NCBI RefSeq assembly: GCF_000275845.1 | Contig: NW_006766904.1 | Coordinates: forward strand, 186,001 to 250,000 | Length of the DNA stretch: 64,000 nucleotides | Reading direction: 5' to 3' | DNA from: Dichomitus squalens LYAD-421 SS1 | Lineage: Eukaryota; Basidiomycota; Agaricomycetes; Polyporales; Polyporaceae | Shown: positions 43,798 through 59,100 of the stretch, one piece after another | Position numbering within the stretch: the first letter of the stretch is position 1 | How the letters are laid out: each line of letters begins with the position of its first letter | The notes under the pieces: generated by a model | What the model was told of the DNA's origin: nothing | Databases searched by the model: none | The model's input: the letters and a program-made list of their open reading frames with translations, nothing else | Program-made: the position numbers and the translations under genes

Positions 43798-46700
43798 ATG
43801 GCCGCCGCCGTCTTCCTCCACAATGCCATCTTCGCCGCAGAGCCACCCTCGCCCCTGCCCGCGATCGCGGGCACCCACCACCACCACCACCACCGCTCGC
43901 CCAACCGCCGCCTGCCGCACGACCGCCAGCTGTCGTCGGTCTCGTCCATCACGCTCCACGCGTCCGCCTCCGAGCACTCGCACCCGACCGAGTCCCTCAT
44001 GCGCCCCTCGGAGAGCGCCGATGCCGAGTCGACCGCGTATCTGGACCTGCTCGCGCGCCAGCCGACGTATCCGGACAGCGTGGGCCACCACGCGCGGGCG
44101 AGAGCGCTCAGCCTGCGCGGGGACCCCTTCTCGCTCCGGGAGAGAAGGGTCGCGCACGAGAAGCTGGTGAGGAGGAGGCTGAAGAGGCTGCGGCTCGCGC
44201 AGAGGGTGCTCTGGGTCGTCATCGGTGAGTGCCGTCCGAGCACGTTCGCTCTTATCTTTCTCGTTCCTGCCTGCAAGATATCCCCGTTCTCTTTCTCTTT
44301 TGGAATCGGTTTCTGCTATCGCGGGAGGGTCAGTTTCCGCGGTGTGCGTCTTGTCCCCGCGGGACGCGTGAAGCGCTTGAACCCGCTGGGTCTGTCCTGT
44401 CTCGCCAGCGCTGGGCAAGTACGCCGGATCGTCCTCCAAGTGTCTTGTCGGACGATATTCTGGCGCATGTCTTTTAGACGCCAGAGGATGTCCCAAGGAC
44501 CTACTGGCGCTAGCCAGTAGGTCCTCAGCATGAGGGCACAGTACAAAACCAGTGCCACCCGCGGCTCGCCGTTCGTGTTGTGTATCCTCGATCGCTGCTT
44601 GCCGCCAGTTTGCGTACTCGGGACGACCCATCACGGCAGGAAATCGGGTGTGTTCGATCGCTGAAAGTCGATGAAGAAGGGACACACAAGACAAACTGTT
44701 TGTGGAAACGTCGCCTCGCCGGATAAAAGCTTTTGAGAAAGGCAGGCGGTTGCCTTCTGCGTCCCCTTTGCATCCAATTCTTCCCAATCGAAAACGCCCC
44801 AATCCCCGCCGTGCACTGTCTGAGGAACGTGATATCTTCGCCTATCGACTGTCCGAGGGTGCTCACACGGCAGGAAATCGGACGTGTTCAATTGGCGAAT
44901 GGTCGACGAAGAGGGGACGTACAAGACAAACACTTTGTGGAAACCTCGCCGGACAAAAGTCATTGCAAATGGCAGGCGGTTGCGCTTCCCCTTTGCATCA
45001 AATATTCCCCATTCGAGAACACCCGGATCCCTGCCGTGTTAGCACGATTGGCGGTCCGTTCCGGAAATCCCTTCCTTCCCTTGCTCTCTCGTTCTGCGAA
45101 GGCAACTCTGCGCATCGCAAACGGATTCGCCCTGTCTTCTCCAAGATCTAAACAACGTCTGCGGGGACAATGCCACCTGTGGCGACGTGCACCATGCCGT
45201 ATGCTCTGCATTCTATCTCCGCAGATACTCCGTCTGACAGAGGTTGGCTAGCTGCGAGAATTCGCCGACCATGCTGTTCCCCCACCGCTTCGCGTCCTTC
45301 ATGCGTTCTCCATCAGAGCGTACGCGGTGAACCATGCAGTCGTTGCGAGCCCACAGCCCAGTGGTGATCAATATAATGAGCGTCTATCAGGGATACGCAT
45401 GAGCAGTGCAAATGCTAACACGGCACGACTCACGATCCATACTGGACCCACAAGGTTCCGGTAGTCCAGTCTCTCCTTTTCGAGGCACTACGTGTGAAGT
45501 CGCGGTGGCCAAGAAGGCAATCTCGACCTTTGGGACCTCGGAGACTCGGAACCTTGTCTCAGTTCTCAGGACGATTCACCACCTTCGCCTTCTGCCGTAC
45601 ACCGTACCTACAGCCCACTGACGCATGGTTGAATTGCAGGCGGTTGGGCCACATACAATACGACGCGCTACTACATCAGCGCGGTCCTGCGGCCAAACCG
45701 GGAGCGACAAATTATAGCCCTCGTGCTCGGCTCCTGTACCGCGCTGTGTCTCGCTTGCAATCTCCTCTCTGTCATCATCACCGTCTCGGCAGCATGTTTG
45801 GGCTGGTATTACAGACCACGATCCAGGCTCATTCTTCTGAGATGTTTCCTACATTATTGTTCCTCGATATCTCTATTCGCTCCCGCGATTGTCAACGTTG
45901 TCCTCACTATCATATGGAGACATTCTTCCGACATAGACAATAGCATCCGTGGCAGGTGTCACTGGGAGATCGACCTCGTCTGGTCAGGGTATGGTGGTCA
46001 GTGCCAAGACTCACCTGCATGGGGTTTCTGGCTCACAGGCTCCCTCGTACGGCTGATCCTCACCGCTGGTGTCCTGGTATGCCTCCATCCAGATAGCTGA
46101 AGCACCAAAGCTGACCCGTCCGTTTTCAGGCCACGTACCACGCTGTGTCCTACCAGTACATGGTCACACGACGGCCCTCGCGTCGTCGCCATACGTCGTC
46201 GATCTTCCGCCACTCTGCCGCCTCGTTCCCGTCGCATTCAACGGCGACGACGGCATCGTCGCGCAGCTTCAGGCCACTGTCCACCACGTCCGTCTCTACA
46301 GTTCCCGTCTCGTCTCCATTGGCTGCCGGTAGCCACACATCCCTCCCACGGAACTCTTCCGGAAACGCGGACGATGCTGGGCCGCGTACACTTCGCACTG
46401 CGAGCTCCCGGATCATGGCGGGCGATCTCGCGTCTTCTGGGGCGTCGAAGGTCATCCGCAGACCCTCCGCGAAGGGCCTCAGGAACACAGCGGCACAACC
46501 GGACGCGGCGATGCGCACTGCCTCGCCTTCCTCCTCGGAAGGGGCTGATACGGACGAGGATGGGGAGGACCGGTACGGGCGGCCCGTCCAACGACGGGTG
46601 GGTGGATACGTTGCCGTGCCTCTTGGTAGCCCACCGCCCAGGGGCGACGGGAGCTCTTGGGACCCCGTTCCGGACTCGGACCTGAACGACTTCGCGACGC

Positions 46701-47203
46701 AGTTCCGCTCGCTCGTCGAGGAGGTCACGCGCGCCACGAACGACGCCACGGCGCACCCAGACAGCGATCGCTACAGCTTCCCGGGATCGTATAACGAAGG
46801 CCGAGACCGAGACCGAAGCGACGCGCACGTCGTGGTGGGCCGGACCATCCACCGGATGCCCACTATTGAGTCGCTGGGTTCACACGAAGTGATGAGCCTG
46901 GCCAGCAAGGGGGGCTTCTCGACGCGCAACTCGACGCGCTCGAACACGCTCAGCACTGCGGACGCGCCGACGAGCCGGAGCGCGAGCCGCGCAAACTCTC
47001 TGGATGCTGCCGTGTCTCTGTCGGTCTCCGTCGACGGGCCCACGGTGCTTGGGATGGCAGGGGAGATGGGCGAGTTGGTCCAGACGCCGAGCTCCGCGAC
47101 GAGCGCATGCGGGCCGGTCTTCTTTGGGAGCAGGAGCACGTCGGCCTCGTTCCACACTGCGAGAAGTGCGAGCGCGCACACGGACGACCCGGAGGAAGGA
47201 TAA
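43798..47203 (+). CDS. Four-helix membrane protein with long Ser-rich tail
   Basis: Exons 43798-44224, 45640-46076 and 46130-47203 encode 645 residues. The N-terminal 120 residues are polar with a six-His run. Four hydrophobic segments follow: VLWVVIGGWATYNTTRYYI; IIALVLGSCTALCLACNLLS; ISLFAPAIVNVVLTIIW; and FWLTGSLVRLILTAGVLATY. A cytosolic tail of about 350 residues is rich in Ser, Thr and Arg. The first intron (44225-45639) is 1,415 nt and divides the first transmembrane segment. Both exons continue the same helix and phase, so the intron is real but inflated by repeats (see the repeat entries). The remaining intron is 53 nt. No catalytic motif is visible and the family is unknown. Confidence 0.65.
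44496..44525. repeat. Perfect 13-bp hairpin inside intron 1
   Basis: AGGACCTACTGGC, a GCTA loop, then the exact reverse complement. A second, looser inverted pair (TCTGGCG...CGCCAGA) lies 10-35 bp upstream. In the transcript this would fold into a strong stem-loop inside the long intron. Confidence 0.6.
44632..44813. mobile_element. MITE-like repeat unit 1 in intron
   Basis: A 182-bp unit with inverted ends CACGGCAGG(A) and C(C)CGCCGTG. It is similar along its whole length to the unit at 44866-45038, sharing GAAATCGG, ACAAGACAAAC, TTTGTGGAAAC, GGCAGGCGGTTGC and CCCCTTTGCATC. Confidence 0.5.
44866..45038. mobile_element. MITE-like repeat unit 2 in intron
   Basis: A 173-bp diverged copy of the preceding unit in direct orientation. 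Its inverted ends extend outward to GTGCTCACACGGCAGG and GTGCTAACACGGCAGG (read inverted). No clear target duplication. The two copies explain much of the extra intron length. Confidence 0.5.
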
Positions 47204-48249
47204 GGTGAGCCTCGTATCGAGCTGGAGCCGTGTTGCGAGGATGAGTACGCATTGGGCTAGATCCGTCACGCATTCGCTCTGTTCCCATCTCATCTCGTCG
47301 CACGCATTGTATTGTATTGGCTTTGTCGTTTTCGCATACAGTTCACCATCTGTCACACTCACTTGCTTGCTTCGGACTCGGGTCATGTCGACATAGACAC
47401 ACAACGGCACCAGGACTCGTATTGATTGGACTTCCCCGCATCCTACTCACGACTGCTCGTTTCTCAATGTACGAGTCTTTCTCCTGTTTGTACTGTAACA
47501 CGCCGTACTCACGCACACGACCAGATACACGCTCTTTTGTACCGTTTGGGCCCAACCCAATGTATCATGCTGATATTGCCTAGAACCCCATGTCCTCTGT
47601 ACGACCTTCGTTGTCGACTTACCACGAATGGGCTGTACCGCGGCTCTACGCATCAAAGGGTGCCGCAGTTATGGTTACTCCCCACCGTGATTGGGCCGCC
47701 CATAGACAAGGCACTGTGGGCGCATGCCGAGAACGCTCACCCCGCAGGTGCATCTTCACGGTGTTACTGAATGCAGTATACAGGTCCCGCGACCTCGTCG
47801 CTGGTGCGTTCCCATATCACATTATAGTGCATCGACGCAGCGCAACGAAAGTTCTTCCTAAGAGTTGCGCTGCTGAGCGAGAGGCCTGGCGCTCTGCTGT
47901 AAGGTGCGTCTTCCGCATGCACTCGGTACAGGTGACTGATAACGAGAGATTGAGTTTGCAGGCATGCCCCCGCTTTGGAACGCACTGTATCCCCCGCGCC
48001 TTCAGGGTGGAGCCCGAAGGGGCCAAGACTGTCTTGCGTGCGAGGCGAACTCTAGTGGTGGTCTAGCGGTTCTAGAAACAGATGCCCGTCGCGCCCCTCG
48101 GCTTACCGCGAACATTTAGTGGGACGCGAGCAACCGCTTCGGTGCGGGAGGCCTGCTCGGTAAACGACACGATGATCTGATAGCCTCGTGTGTCTCAAGA
48201 TTAGCGTCGAGCCGGCTGAGCCGCCGAGGCTCGTGGACGAAGCGGCGTG
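47204..48249. other. 3' flank and sparse region
   Basis: No supportable gene. The short frames here overlap on both strands and lack splice support. Confidence 0.35.
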
Positions 48250-48453
48250 GCACCCCAACTCTCTAACCGCGTCTATAGCGAAGACGACCGCTGGTCTGAG
48301 TTTCGAACCCCTCCTGCAACGTTTTGGTCGTCCTCCGATGTGTCCTTCGACGCAGGCGCGATTGTCGGCGAGCCCTCGATCCCACCGAGAATCCGCAGGC
48401 AAGGTGCAATTCCTCAAGGGAGCAAGTCTGACTTGAATGGCGTGCGAAGCTAG
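48250..48453 (+). other. C-terminal exon-like fragment, unknown
   Basis: A frame of about 60 codons ending at TAG 48451-48453. It has ordinary codon use and a soluble-protein-like sequence (NRVYSEDDRWSEFR..., ending SDLNGVRS). A possible acceptor lies just upstream (GGCTGAG at about 48212), but I found no upstream exon. It may be the last exon of a gene I cannot resolve, or a remnant. Confidence 0.25.
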
Positions 48454-49719
48454 CCTTGTTTGGGTGGCGGAGGTCAGGTAGTAGGCGTGAATCATCCACC
48501 GTCGAGGCCTATGACTGCGATCTATGTCAGGGTCTGCCGCGGGCTTGGACTTCGCTAATGGAGGATGCTGACGTTTCGGCTACGCGGGGATGAGCCACTC
48601 CCTGCTCACGGATCGTCCTCCGATATCCTGCTGACTGCTCCAATTGCCTCGTGGCTCGCGATAGGGGCTACGCCATACAATCCTTCAGTCACTCTGCCGA
48701 CTCTTTACGGCAGACAGGATCTCAGGACATATCGGGGGAAACATTCCACAGCCCACTTTCCGGTAGACTAGCGAGGATGACCCTAGGACTGGAAGGACCG
48801 TACGACATGAGCTGCACGCGCGCCTGATGTCGAAGGCTCTGTGAAGGGGTAGCGTCAGCTCACTAGTACGTCGCAGCTCGTCTTCTTCGCCGCACGAAGA
48901 GGCCTCTGCACCATGCCTGGTCGTGTACAAACGTAAGAACTCCTTATAGTACCATGGAAGAGCCCTCATTTCGGCGTCCAGGGTGCACGCATGACTCGAA
49001 AAGTGCGGCAGATCGAGAATTTGCGTCATTCATGGGGTTTGTCCATAACCGTGAATAGCGGCCGCTTATATGACTCCTTGACTGCAAAATTACTGCGGAA
49101 GGTTCTCTGAGTTTGTCCACCGCACATCTTTAGGGCTGGAAATGGAGTGCTGCATGTCTATTGAGGATAAGGACCCTTTCATACAACTTTGACGAGCTCG
49201 CGGCTCGCGTTGCAACCTCAATGTAGCCATTGACGATCCCGTCCGATGTCTCAGCTGGACCATCGTCGCTTTGAGCTTGCGTCTCTCTAGCCCATCGCTT
49301 CTCCTTGACGGAACGTACAGACATATCAAGGGCTGCTTTCCTGCGTTCGTAAGGCAAGCTCAGAACCACCCACCTTCGCCGACACGTATGATGTACCGAG
49401 TAGCTGGATTTCAGAGATCTAGTCGCTTTACCTGCCATCTGCTGGCATGGCCTATATATCCGATAAGGAAGCGCCAGATACCAGAATGTGGGCTCCGCAT
49501 TCTCGTACATCTCATGAACTCACGGGACTGAATGTGTGGGATCGATAGAAGGGCTCACTCGGCGCTGTTCCCTCCTTCGCGCCTCCCCGTGCTGATCGCG
49601 AGAGGCCCAGGGTTCGGGAGATGCGACATCGAACCATCTTAAGTTGCGTCATGGCTTGCATCGTGTGACCAAAGGCGCGACTATGCTGAGATAAATTATG
49701 TCAGAGACGAAGCGCTATA
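48454..49719. other. No supportable gene; possible decayed exon
   Basis: A minus-strand frame at about 49330-49130 is Glu/Lys/Ser-rich and protein-like (VKEKRWARETQAQSDD). It lies downstream of the Zn2Cys6 gene, where a longer regulator would have its remaining exons. No phase-consistent join to that gene was found. Confidence 0.25.
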
Positions 49720-50249
49720 CTAGGTATCCAATATGGGGACTATTAATGTAGCATCAAACCGAGAGGATAGAGTTGACGACGGCATCCCAGAAACCGAGGC
49801 ATAAGACGGCTTGCCGTACAACAATGGACCAATGAACGAAGTCGATGGCTGCCCACTATTTCTGAGCCGCGCTATCGAGAGGGACATGAGATCAATACAT
49901 AACAGGAGGTGTTGCATGAATGTACGTACACAGGCACATAGATGCAGGGGATGCTCCGACGTTGGCAATTCGCGCAGGTAGGGCGACCATCGCACTTGAG
50001 CTTTCGTCCTATCCACAGATCAACGAAGAGTATATCAGATCTCGATAGGCGATCCGGGAGGGATGGCTGTGGGCACACGCACCTCTGCAGAATTGACAGG
50101 CCATGGGCGTCCTGCGAGGGACCTTCGGCTTTGCCCCTTCGCGTTCTCCGTCAGAGTTACTCCCGCTAGTGGCCTGCACCTGAAGCTCGTAGCGGTCAGC
50201 TATGAGACGTCAAACGAGCGGGCGACTGGCATACCTGAGTCGAGCTCAT
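49720..50249 (-). CDS. Short Zn2Cys6 (GAL4-type) zinc-cluster protein
   Basis: Exons 50249-50235, 50179-50083, 50008-49930 and 49861-49720 give 110 residues. The first exon is 15 nt (MSSTQ). Joining exons 2 and 3 creates a perfect binuclear zinc cluster, C-x2-C-x6-C-x5-C-x2-C-x6-C (residues about 32-59: CQFCRGRKLKC, then CANCQRRSIPC). It is preceded by the basic KPKVPRRTPMA and followed by IYVPV, both usual in basidiomycete members. Such domains bind CGG-type half-sites. The frame stops about 50 residues later, with no fungal-specific transcription-factor middle domain, so this is either a mini-protein, a truncated gene, or a model missing 3' exons. Finding an intact six-cysteine pattern across an intron makes the locus itself credible. 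Confidence 0.65.
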
Positions 50250-50340
50250 GACCAATAGTGGCACTCCTGGCTAGAATACGGCTGAACAGAACGATGGAGG
50301 GGAACTGAGGGGTGACTAGTAGGGGGTAGCTGTCCCTCCC

Positions 50341-50348
50341 ATTATATA
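50341..50348 (-). promoter_or_regulatory. TATA-like element of the Zn2Cys6 gene
   Basis: The minus strand reads GCTATATAAT about 92 bp upstream of the start codon at 50249, a normal distance for a fungal TATA box. Confidence 0.45.
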
Positions 50349-50937
50349 GCTGGTATCTCAGTAAAGGCGTCACTGACCTGACTCGGCGACTTCGACGAAT
50401 TTGACGGATCGGAAGTTCCAGAGTCGATCACGGGCGGTTAGCCAGTAGACCGGCAAGAAAAGGGAATAGGTCCAACCATTGCTGCAAGACCAAATTCATA
50501 TTGGGAGGCGACCTAGCATCCTGCATCTTGGCTCGAACATCTAGTACTGCGCTAAGCCAAAGCGGGTGTATCAACATCCCACTGACACCGGGTTCATTTC
50601 CGACAAGAGAGGGCGTGTCGTTCCTACTACTCTGTAAATGAGAATGGCCCCTTGTCTGGATCTGGTGCTCCGCGCACCGTGAACCATGGAGCGTGGTGCT
50701 TACCAGCAGGTCGCACCCCAAAATCGTTTCGCGGATTCGTTGACAGTTAGAGTCCAGGACACTCTGGCCCTTTGATTATGAGAAGGCGTCAAGACATCTT
50801 CCTATCTACTTTGATCCGTCGTCTTGTCTCAGACTTCTAGTACGAGTGGGCGCCGCTGTCGTCTCAGCGTTTCGGATCTAAGTCGCAGTTCCTTGGATCA
50901 GAAAGTATCAGTAAATCCACCGCTAACGCGCTGAAAG

Positions 50938-51460
50938 TCAAACAGGCACGTAGACGCCTCTATCCACATTGGTCTGAGTAGCTTCACGCTTGCGCAGCTC
51001 GAAAGGGCAGAGACGGCGACTCACAAGCGTGTCACGGTGCATTGCGAGCAGTGTCCGTTGCCTCGTTCCTTCCAAAACTACATGCCACGTGGCTACGACA
51101 GGTAGCGGCCCGAAAGTGCTGCGCGCTAAGATCTGTCCCGACACGTTTCCGACAAACATCTGTATTGCACGTACAATCTAGCTCAATGTGCCCTCGGTGT
51201 TCCCAAGTTCCATTGTCCCGTCAAGGAGTGTTCCGCGAGCCTCAAATCGGCAGAATCGCAGCTCAATGACCACCGCACTGTTCAGAATCACGGCGTCTTC
51301 GACCCGTCGCGTTCTTATTCGCTCATCAGCCGCACTGTTCAGCGACGTCCCGACAGAGAGATCACACAGAAGGCTGCCTAGTGTGTACCGAGAGCGCCAA
51401 GAAATCAGCCCAGATGCTTTCCGTGAATACTCTCAGTCCGTGCATCTGTCAAACCGAGCA
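50938..51460 (-). pseudogene. Possible gene fragment or pseudogene, unknown
   Basis: A minus-strand frame open from about 51439 continues for about 130 codons with protein-like composition and a single TAG (about 51180). It then reaches a GTGAGT donor (about 51028) that joins a last exon ending in TNVDRGVYVPV and a stop at 50938. The TAG could be a nonsense mutation. It could also be skipped by a 96-nt intron from a GTGGTC donor to a GAGCTAG acceptor, which would keep the phase. No initiator exon or family was recognised. Confidence 0.3.
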
Positions 51461-53138
51461 GCACGTCAAATCCTAGCCCTGACGGCGACTCAGATAACCT
51501 CTCCAGCCCCTTCGCCTCAGAAGCTGCTATGACATATAAGGCCGGGAACTTCTCAACTTCTCGGAAGCCGGACCTCAACAATGCGGGAACATTATGGCAT
51601 CTATCGCCACCGGGGGCGTCCCTTACATGAAGGGTCGTCATCTCGAAACAGATAGATCCACTCTACCACTCTAGCGCTCCCAGACTGTGGTTACTCCTGC
51701 CCCGCGGTTGGGTGGCAATAGTGCGGGCGACACACAAGGAGCCAAGTCGAATCTGTCACGTCGACCCTGAATCGCTGTCGCGGCTAGATGATAACGAACG
51801 CAACACCGGAGCGTCGTGATTGTGGAGTGAAGGTTATGTAGATGAGCGGCCATCCCCAGCCCCGGATACTATGGTGCAGTTCACTTAGTCACCACCAATG
51901 TTGTACGCAGTTAGGCGCGCGCTTAGGCGTCACGTGACTTGGCCTTAGGTTAGGTTCAACGGCTTTGACCCCCTCACCACACCAATACAGCCTGTTGTGC
52001 ATCACTGCGACCTCAGACTTATCAATTATGTTCAGCAGTGGTAAAGTGCTAATCCTGAAAGCACTAAAACTAGTATACTTTGGCATCTCATTGGTCAACA
52101 TGCCAGAGGTTCTGCAGTCGAGCTGATCCAACAAGGGAGTGGCCGATACAGGCAACGGGCGTCTCTTTACATTATGTAATAAGATGATTACCTCTTTAGT
52201 ATATAAACGCCCATATCACGTGCTGCGGCCTTACTGGTGAGGTCACCTTCGCCAGTTTTGACCCAATTGAGAATCGCTTTTGGGGATTAGTTCCCCTATT
52301 CAAATCCTTGCAAATGGCAAATAACGGAAGTGTTTCGTGACAATCTGATGAAGTTACGAAGCGGCGCTTAACTGCGTACAAAAGTGGTGGTCTCTAAGTG
52401 AACTGCACCATAGATCTCTGCAGGCTAGGCTGCAGGTGCAGAATCCAGATCTGTCGCCAATGGCAGTCGAGGTCGATTACATCAGGAACTCCTCCGCCAA
52501 CGACATTCAAGTGCTTGATCCACTTAATGTACCATTGGGGTCTAGTCACACTCACTAACCTACAGCCAACGTCGGAGTGTTCAGGCCGGTACTTAGTCCT
52601 CTTCTTGCACATTACCTTTCGCTCCCTTTCCGGCCCTCTCTTCTAGATCGATTCTAGCCCTTCGCGTGGATTTCATTGACCGCAGTTACACTACCAGGGG
52701 TCTGCCGTGGAGACGGAACATGATCGGGGGACTGTGCGGCACCTGCATTCATCGCGGGCCGGTGATCGAGGTGTAGCAATCTGTTGCCTTCGTTGGTAGA
52801 CGGCGGATTCGCCCGTCCTGTCATGCCTTGCTTTCATGTCATGTTGTGGTTGCTGAGCGTGCTGAACGCATTCCTCCGCTTGCCAGAGCTCCACGACGGC
52901 GATCCACACTGTATGGGGCACACGACAAACGGCGACAGGATCCAGCGAGGTCAATCGAGGCTTCGCTGAGGTATCACAAAACGTGGTGCGTACAGGGCGG
53001 TCATGAAATCAGCCGACATTATTGCTACATAGAATTGCTACATACGACTGCTATGTGCGATATAAGATGGTCAGCATGGTGATAGATAGCTGCATAGATG
53101 TCCGTTCATGCAAGCCTGGCTGTGGACGCGTGCTAGCT
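51461..53138. other. No supportable gene
   Basis: Includes an AT-rich patch with a TATATAAA on the + strand (52200-52207), but no gene could be built downstream of it. No repeats with clear ends were seen. Confidence 0.35.
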
Positions 53139-55839
<2,701 letters not shown>

Positions 55840-56193
55840 AGTGTAGGGAAGCAGATGATGCGTTCAAGGGTACTGACACAACGTCGAGATGGTGGTTCGA
55901 GGTCAAGAGCGACTCACTGGCGGTCGCGAGAACTTGATCCGCCACCTTTTGCCTTTTGTGGAATGCGGGGAACGGATCTTGGCGCCTAAGAAGCGACTCA
56001 TGGACGCTCGTCTGATCACGGAAGGCCACCATGACGGTACTTGACCTCAACTTGCCATGCAGCCGCTATTGCCGACAGTAAGCTTGACGCATTCGCCATG
56101 CTACAGGCGATAAGCACACACGGAACACGTTTACATCCGAAGCCTTCGAATGAGATTGTATTGTTGTAACGTACACACGCCCACGGCAACGCC
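55840..56193. other. Intergenic between ornithine aminotransferase and GH115
   Basis: The promoter side of the aminotransferase and the 3' end of GH115, about 350 bp. An 88-codon minus-strand frame (56050-55784) only overlaps the first exon in another phase and is not a gene. Confidence 0.5.
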
Positions 56194-59100
56194 CTACGCG
56201 CGGATGCTTTCTGGGGGGCCCAAGTAGCTCGGCAACATCCCTCCGGTGTCTACGATGTCAACCCCATATCCGCTTAGCAAGGTATTGTAGACGAAAGAAA
56301 ACGCTTACCGATGACAATCTTCTGCACGACAACTGTGGGTTCAATCATCCACACCTGCGTACGAGGTCGATAAGCCGTCATTCAGCAGTACCTCCATATC
56401 TCCGTTAGAGTTAAGGTTCCACGATACGTACCTTCAGCGTGTGCGCGCCAGGCTGCACCGGCAACACCATCGGCACTTCAATGATACTGTTCGCAACCCA
56501 CCCGTCGTTACCGTCCCACCCGGGAGGCGTGTCACCCGGTACTGAACGAGGCACAAAATAGCTTGTCTGCGTCGTCCCGTTGTCAATCTGTAACGCCAAG
56601 CCCAGCGGGCGGTCGTCTCCCAAGGTGTTCAATGAAGGCGATACCAGTGTCGTAACCGTTACGTTGCCGCTCTGCCCCATTGTATTGAAGAGAAAGAAGT
56701 CGTACTCGCTACATCAAAAGCGCCGCAGGGGGGGAGGGGTCAGTAAGTTTCCGCAAATTGAACCCCAAATCGCAAGACCCAGCCCGTTTTGTCCAGAACG
56801 ACAGGTTATCATTCCAGAGCAACCTCGCCGGGGCGTGCGGCGCCGTATGTTGCGCAGGCGAGAGATATGTAGATAAGGGAGAACTGAAACTTACATGCTA
56901 GGACCGCTTCCGGCGGTGAAATTCAGTTCGTCGCCGCCGCGGGGCCACGGCGTGACGCCAGACAGCGTCCGCCCTAGTCCAGGTATTTCGGTCCAAGTGA
57001 TTCCCTGGACCGACGTGTTCCGAGAAGAATGGGCGGCTTCGATAGACACCGTGCCATCGCCCTCAACAAACCCTGCGGTGCGGCGCAGCCGCACAGCGCT
57101 CAAATGATCAGCCCCCATCGGCTTAGAACACCGGGAGGAATGGAAGGCACGTACCGGAAAACCCGCTTGGCACGATCGTGTGGTTTGCCGTGAGCGTCAC
57201 AGTGCTTGACATGGACGGCTGGTCCTCCACGGTGGCATCGAAGACTATCAGCGCTGCCTCCGCGCCGGTGACTTGACTCCAATCGACGCTCAGGAAGACG
57301 CGTTGTTCGGGGGAGCTGGGGGATATCGAGCCATGCGAAGGGGAGATGTCAAGCCAGGAGACGTTGCTCGTTGCAGTGAATGTGAAAGGCGTCGGACCGC
57401 CTGCGGAGATATCGACGAAGCGGTTCCCAGTCGGTACGAAAGGATCGATAGATATTGACGGGTCAGGGCAGCCGTACTCTGCGGCGCAGTTATTCATGTC
57501 GTCGCCAGGCCTTCAAGGATATTTCAACACGATGAAATCTTTGACGAGTGGGCGAAGACTACGTACCAAGCACCTAAGCTTCCCTCGACAGTAAGCCTCA
57601 TTGCTCCAGGAAGAGCCTGTTTCTTAGGTTGCACCTTCGTTACAAACGGCATTCTGGAAAAGTCTTAGCATGAACCCAGTAGTACCCGCGAGCAGCCGTA
57701 CGTGTTAGCCATGGGCTGCTGCCAATAGTAGTACATAACATGCGTTTGATCCATCATATGGTCCCTATGATGATGTCAGGGGAATCTTCATCGCTTTGAA
57801 GGAACAAGCTTGCCATTTCCCTATATAGACTTGTCAGTGTTTGTATCACACCGGGAAGAAAGACTGACTTACCATTCAAAATAGTATGATAGTCGACCTC
57901 GATGGCATAGTCCTGATCAAACAAACTCTCGACCTGCGTCATGTAATTGTTCGCACTAAGGCGAGCCTGCGACGCTCGAAGGTTGTTAATACCCGCGGAT
58001 ATCCACATGTTCGTGAGTGTCAACGTCGCCTGGACCGGGTGGTGGACGAGCTCAAAAAATGCCGGTTGGAATTCCGACGACAGAGAATTGTACAGCCGTG
58101 TCGAGGAGTTGCTCAATCCCTGCAGCATGGCAAGCACGTTATCCGCTCTGCGCATCCACAGCCACGTTAGTAGAGACTTCTATGCAACGAGTAGAATGAT
58201 CGGATGCGTACTCTCTGTAGTTCGTCAAGCTGTACGTTGTCGAGTTCAGCAGCTCCGGCTTACGCCTGGCATTATGTTGCGTCACGTTGTGGATGATACT
58301 CGCAATCTCTGCAGCGTCTGCAACGGACACATCAAATTCGCGCTGAGCCCAGCTTGTAACGAACGTGTTGAGGTTAGACGGATTCCACTTCGATGAATCG
58401 TATCCGAGGGTGAGGAAAAATTCCGTGTGCATCTCGTATGGCTTAAGATCGCCAACATTGAGGATCCATATGTTTGTCGCGTCGCGGTTGACAGCGGTTG
58501 ACAGTTGCTCGAAGGTCTAGCGGCATTCACTTCAGCGTCAGAGCCTGCGCCCGTACATCCTGGATATACCTTCTCAATCTGACTGCTCTATGGAAATGTG
58601 AGCCGGCGTCCTGCTTATGATGACATGTAAAATCTTCTCACCGTGATCCACTTGTAATCCCTAGGGTCGCCTACATAGTCTACCTATCCACAAAGGTATC
58701 AGACAGTGCGTGCGGAAGGTATAGAAGGGCACCTACATGATAGTAAACACCAGAGCCGCCCGTCCTGTTGCGTTCGCTAGGCAATGGGTTGCGACGCACA
58801 TTACCCCAGCTACTCGAGGTTCAGCAGTTCTCCAAACAAACCATCTCAATGGGACGCACTTGTCGTCACTCCACAATATGACCGCGTCGTCCGGCACCGT
58901 CATGCCTTCGTCGTAGTAGCCCTCAACCTCCTTGTCTGTTGCCGTGGTATCAGCAATGAGTACAATCCCGCAGATGTTCGGGACGACTCACAGAGAGTCC
59001 AAACCTGAGGGATGGTTGTCACGTCTGTTGTGTTGAACACTTGCCCCAACAAGCCGCGCTGGTCGGACACGATCTTCTCCAAAAGTTGGATTGTCTGTTC

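Noticed and set aside
43004..44170. 388-codon frame upstream of the four-helix membrane protein
   Set aside because: It is offset from the conserved frame starting at 43798 and has only compositional Pro/Arg/Ser content.
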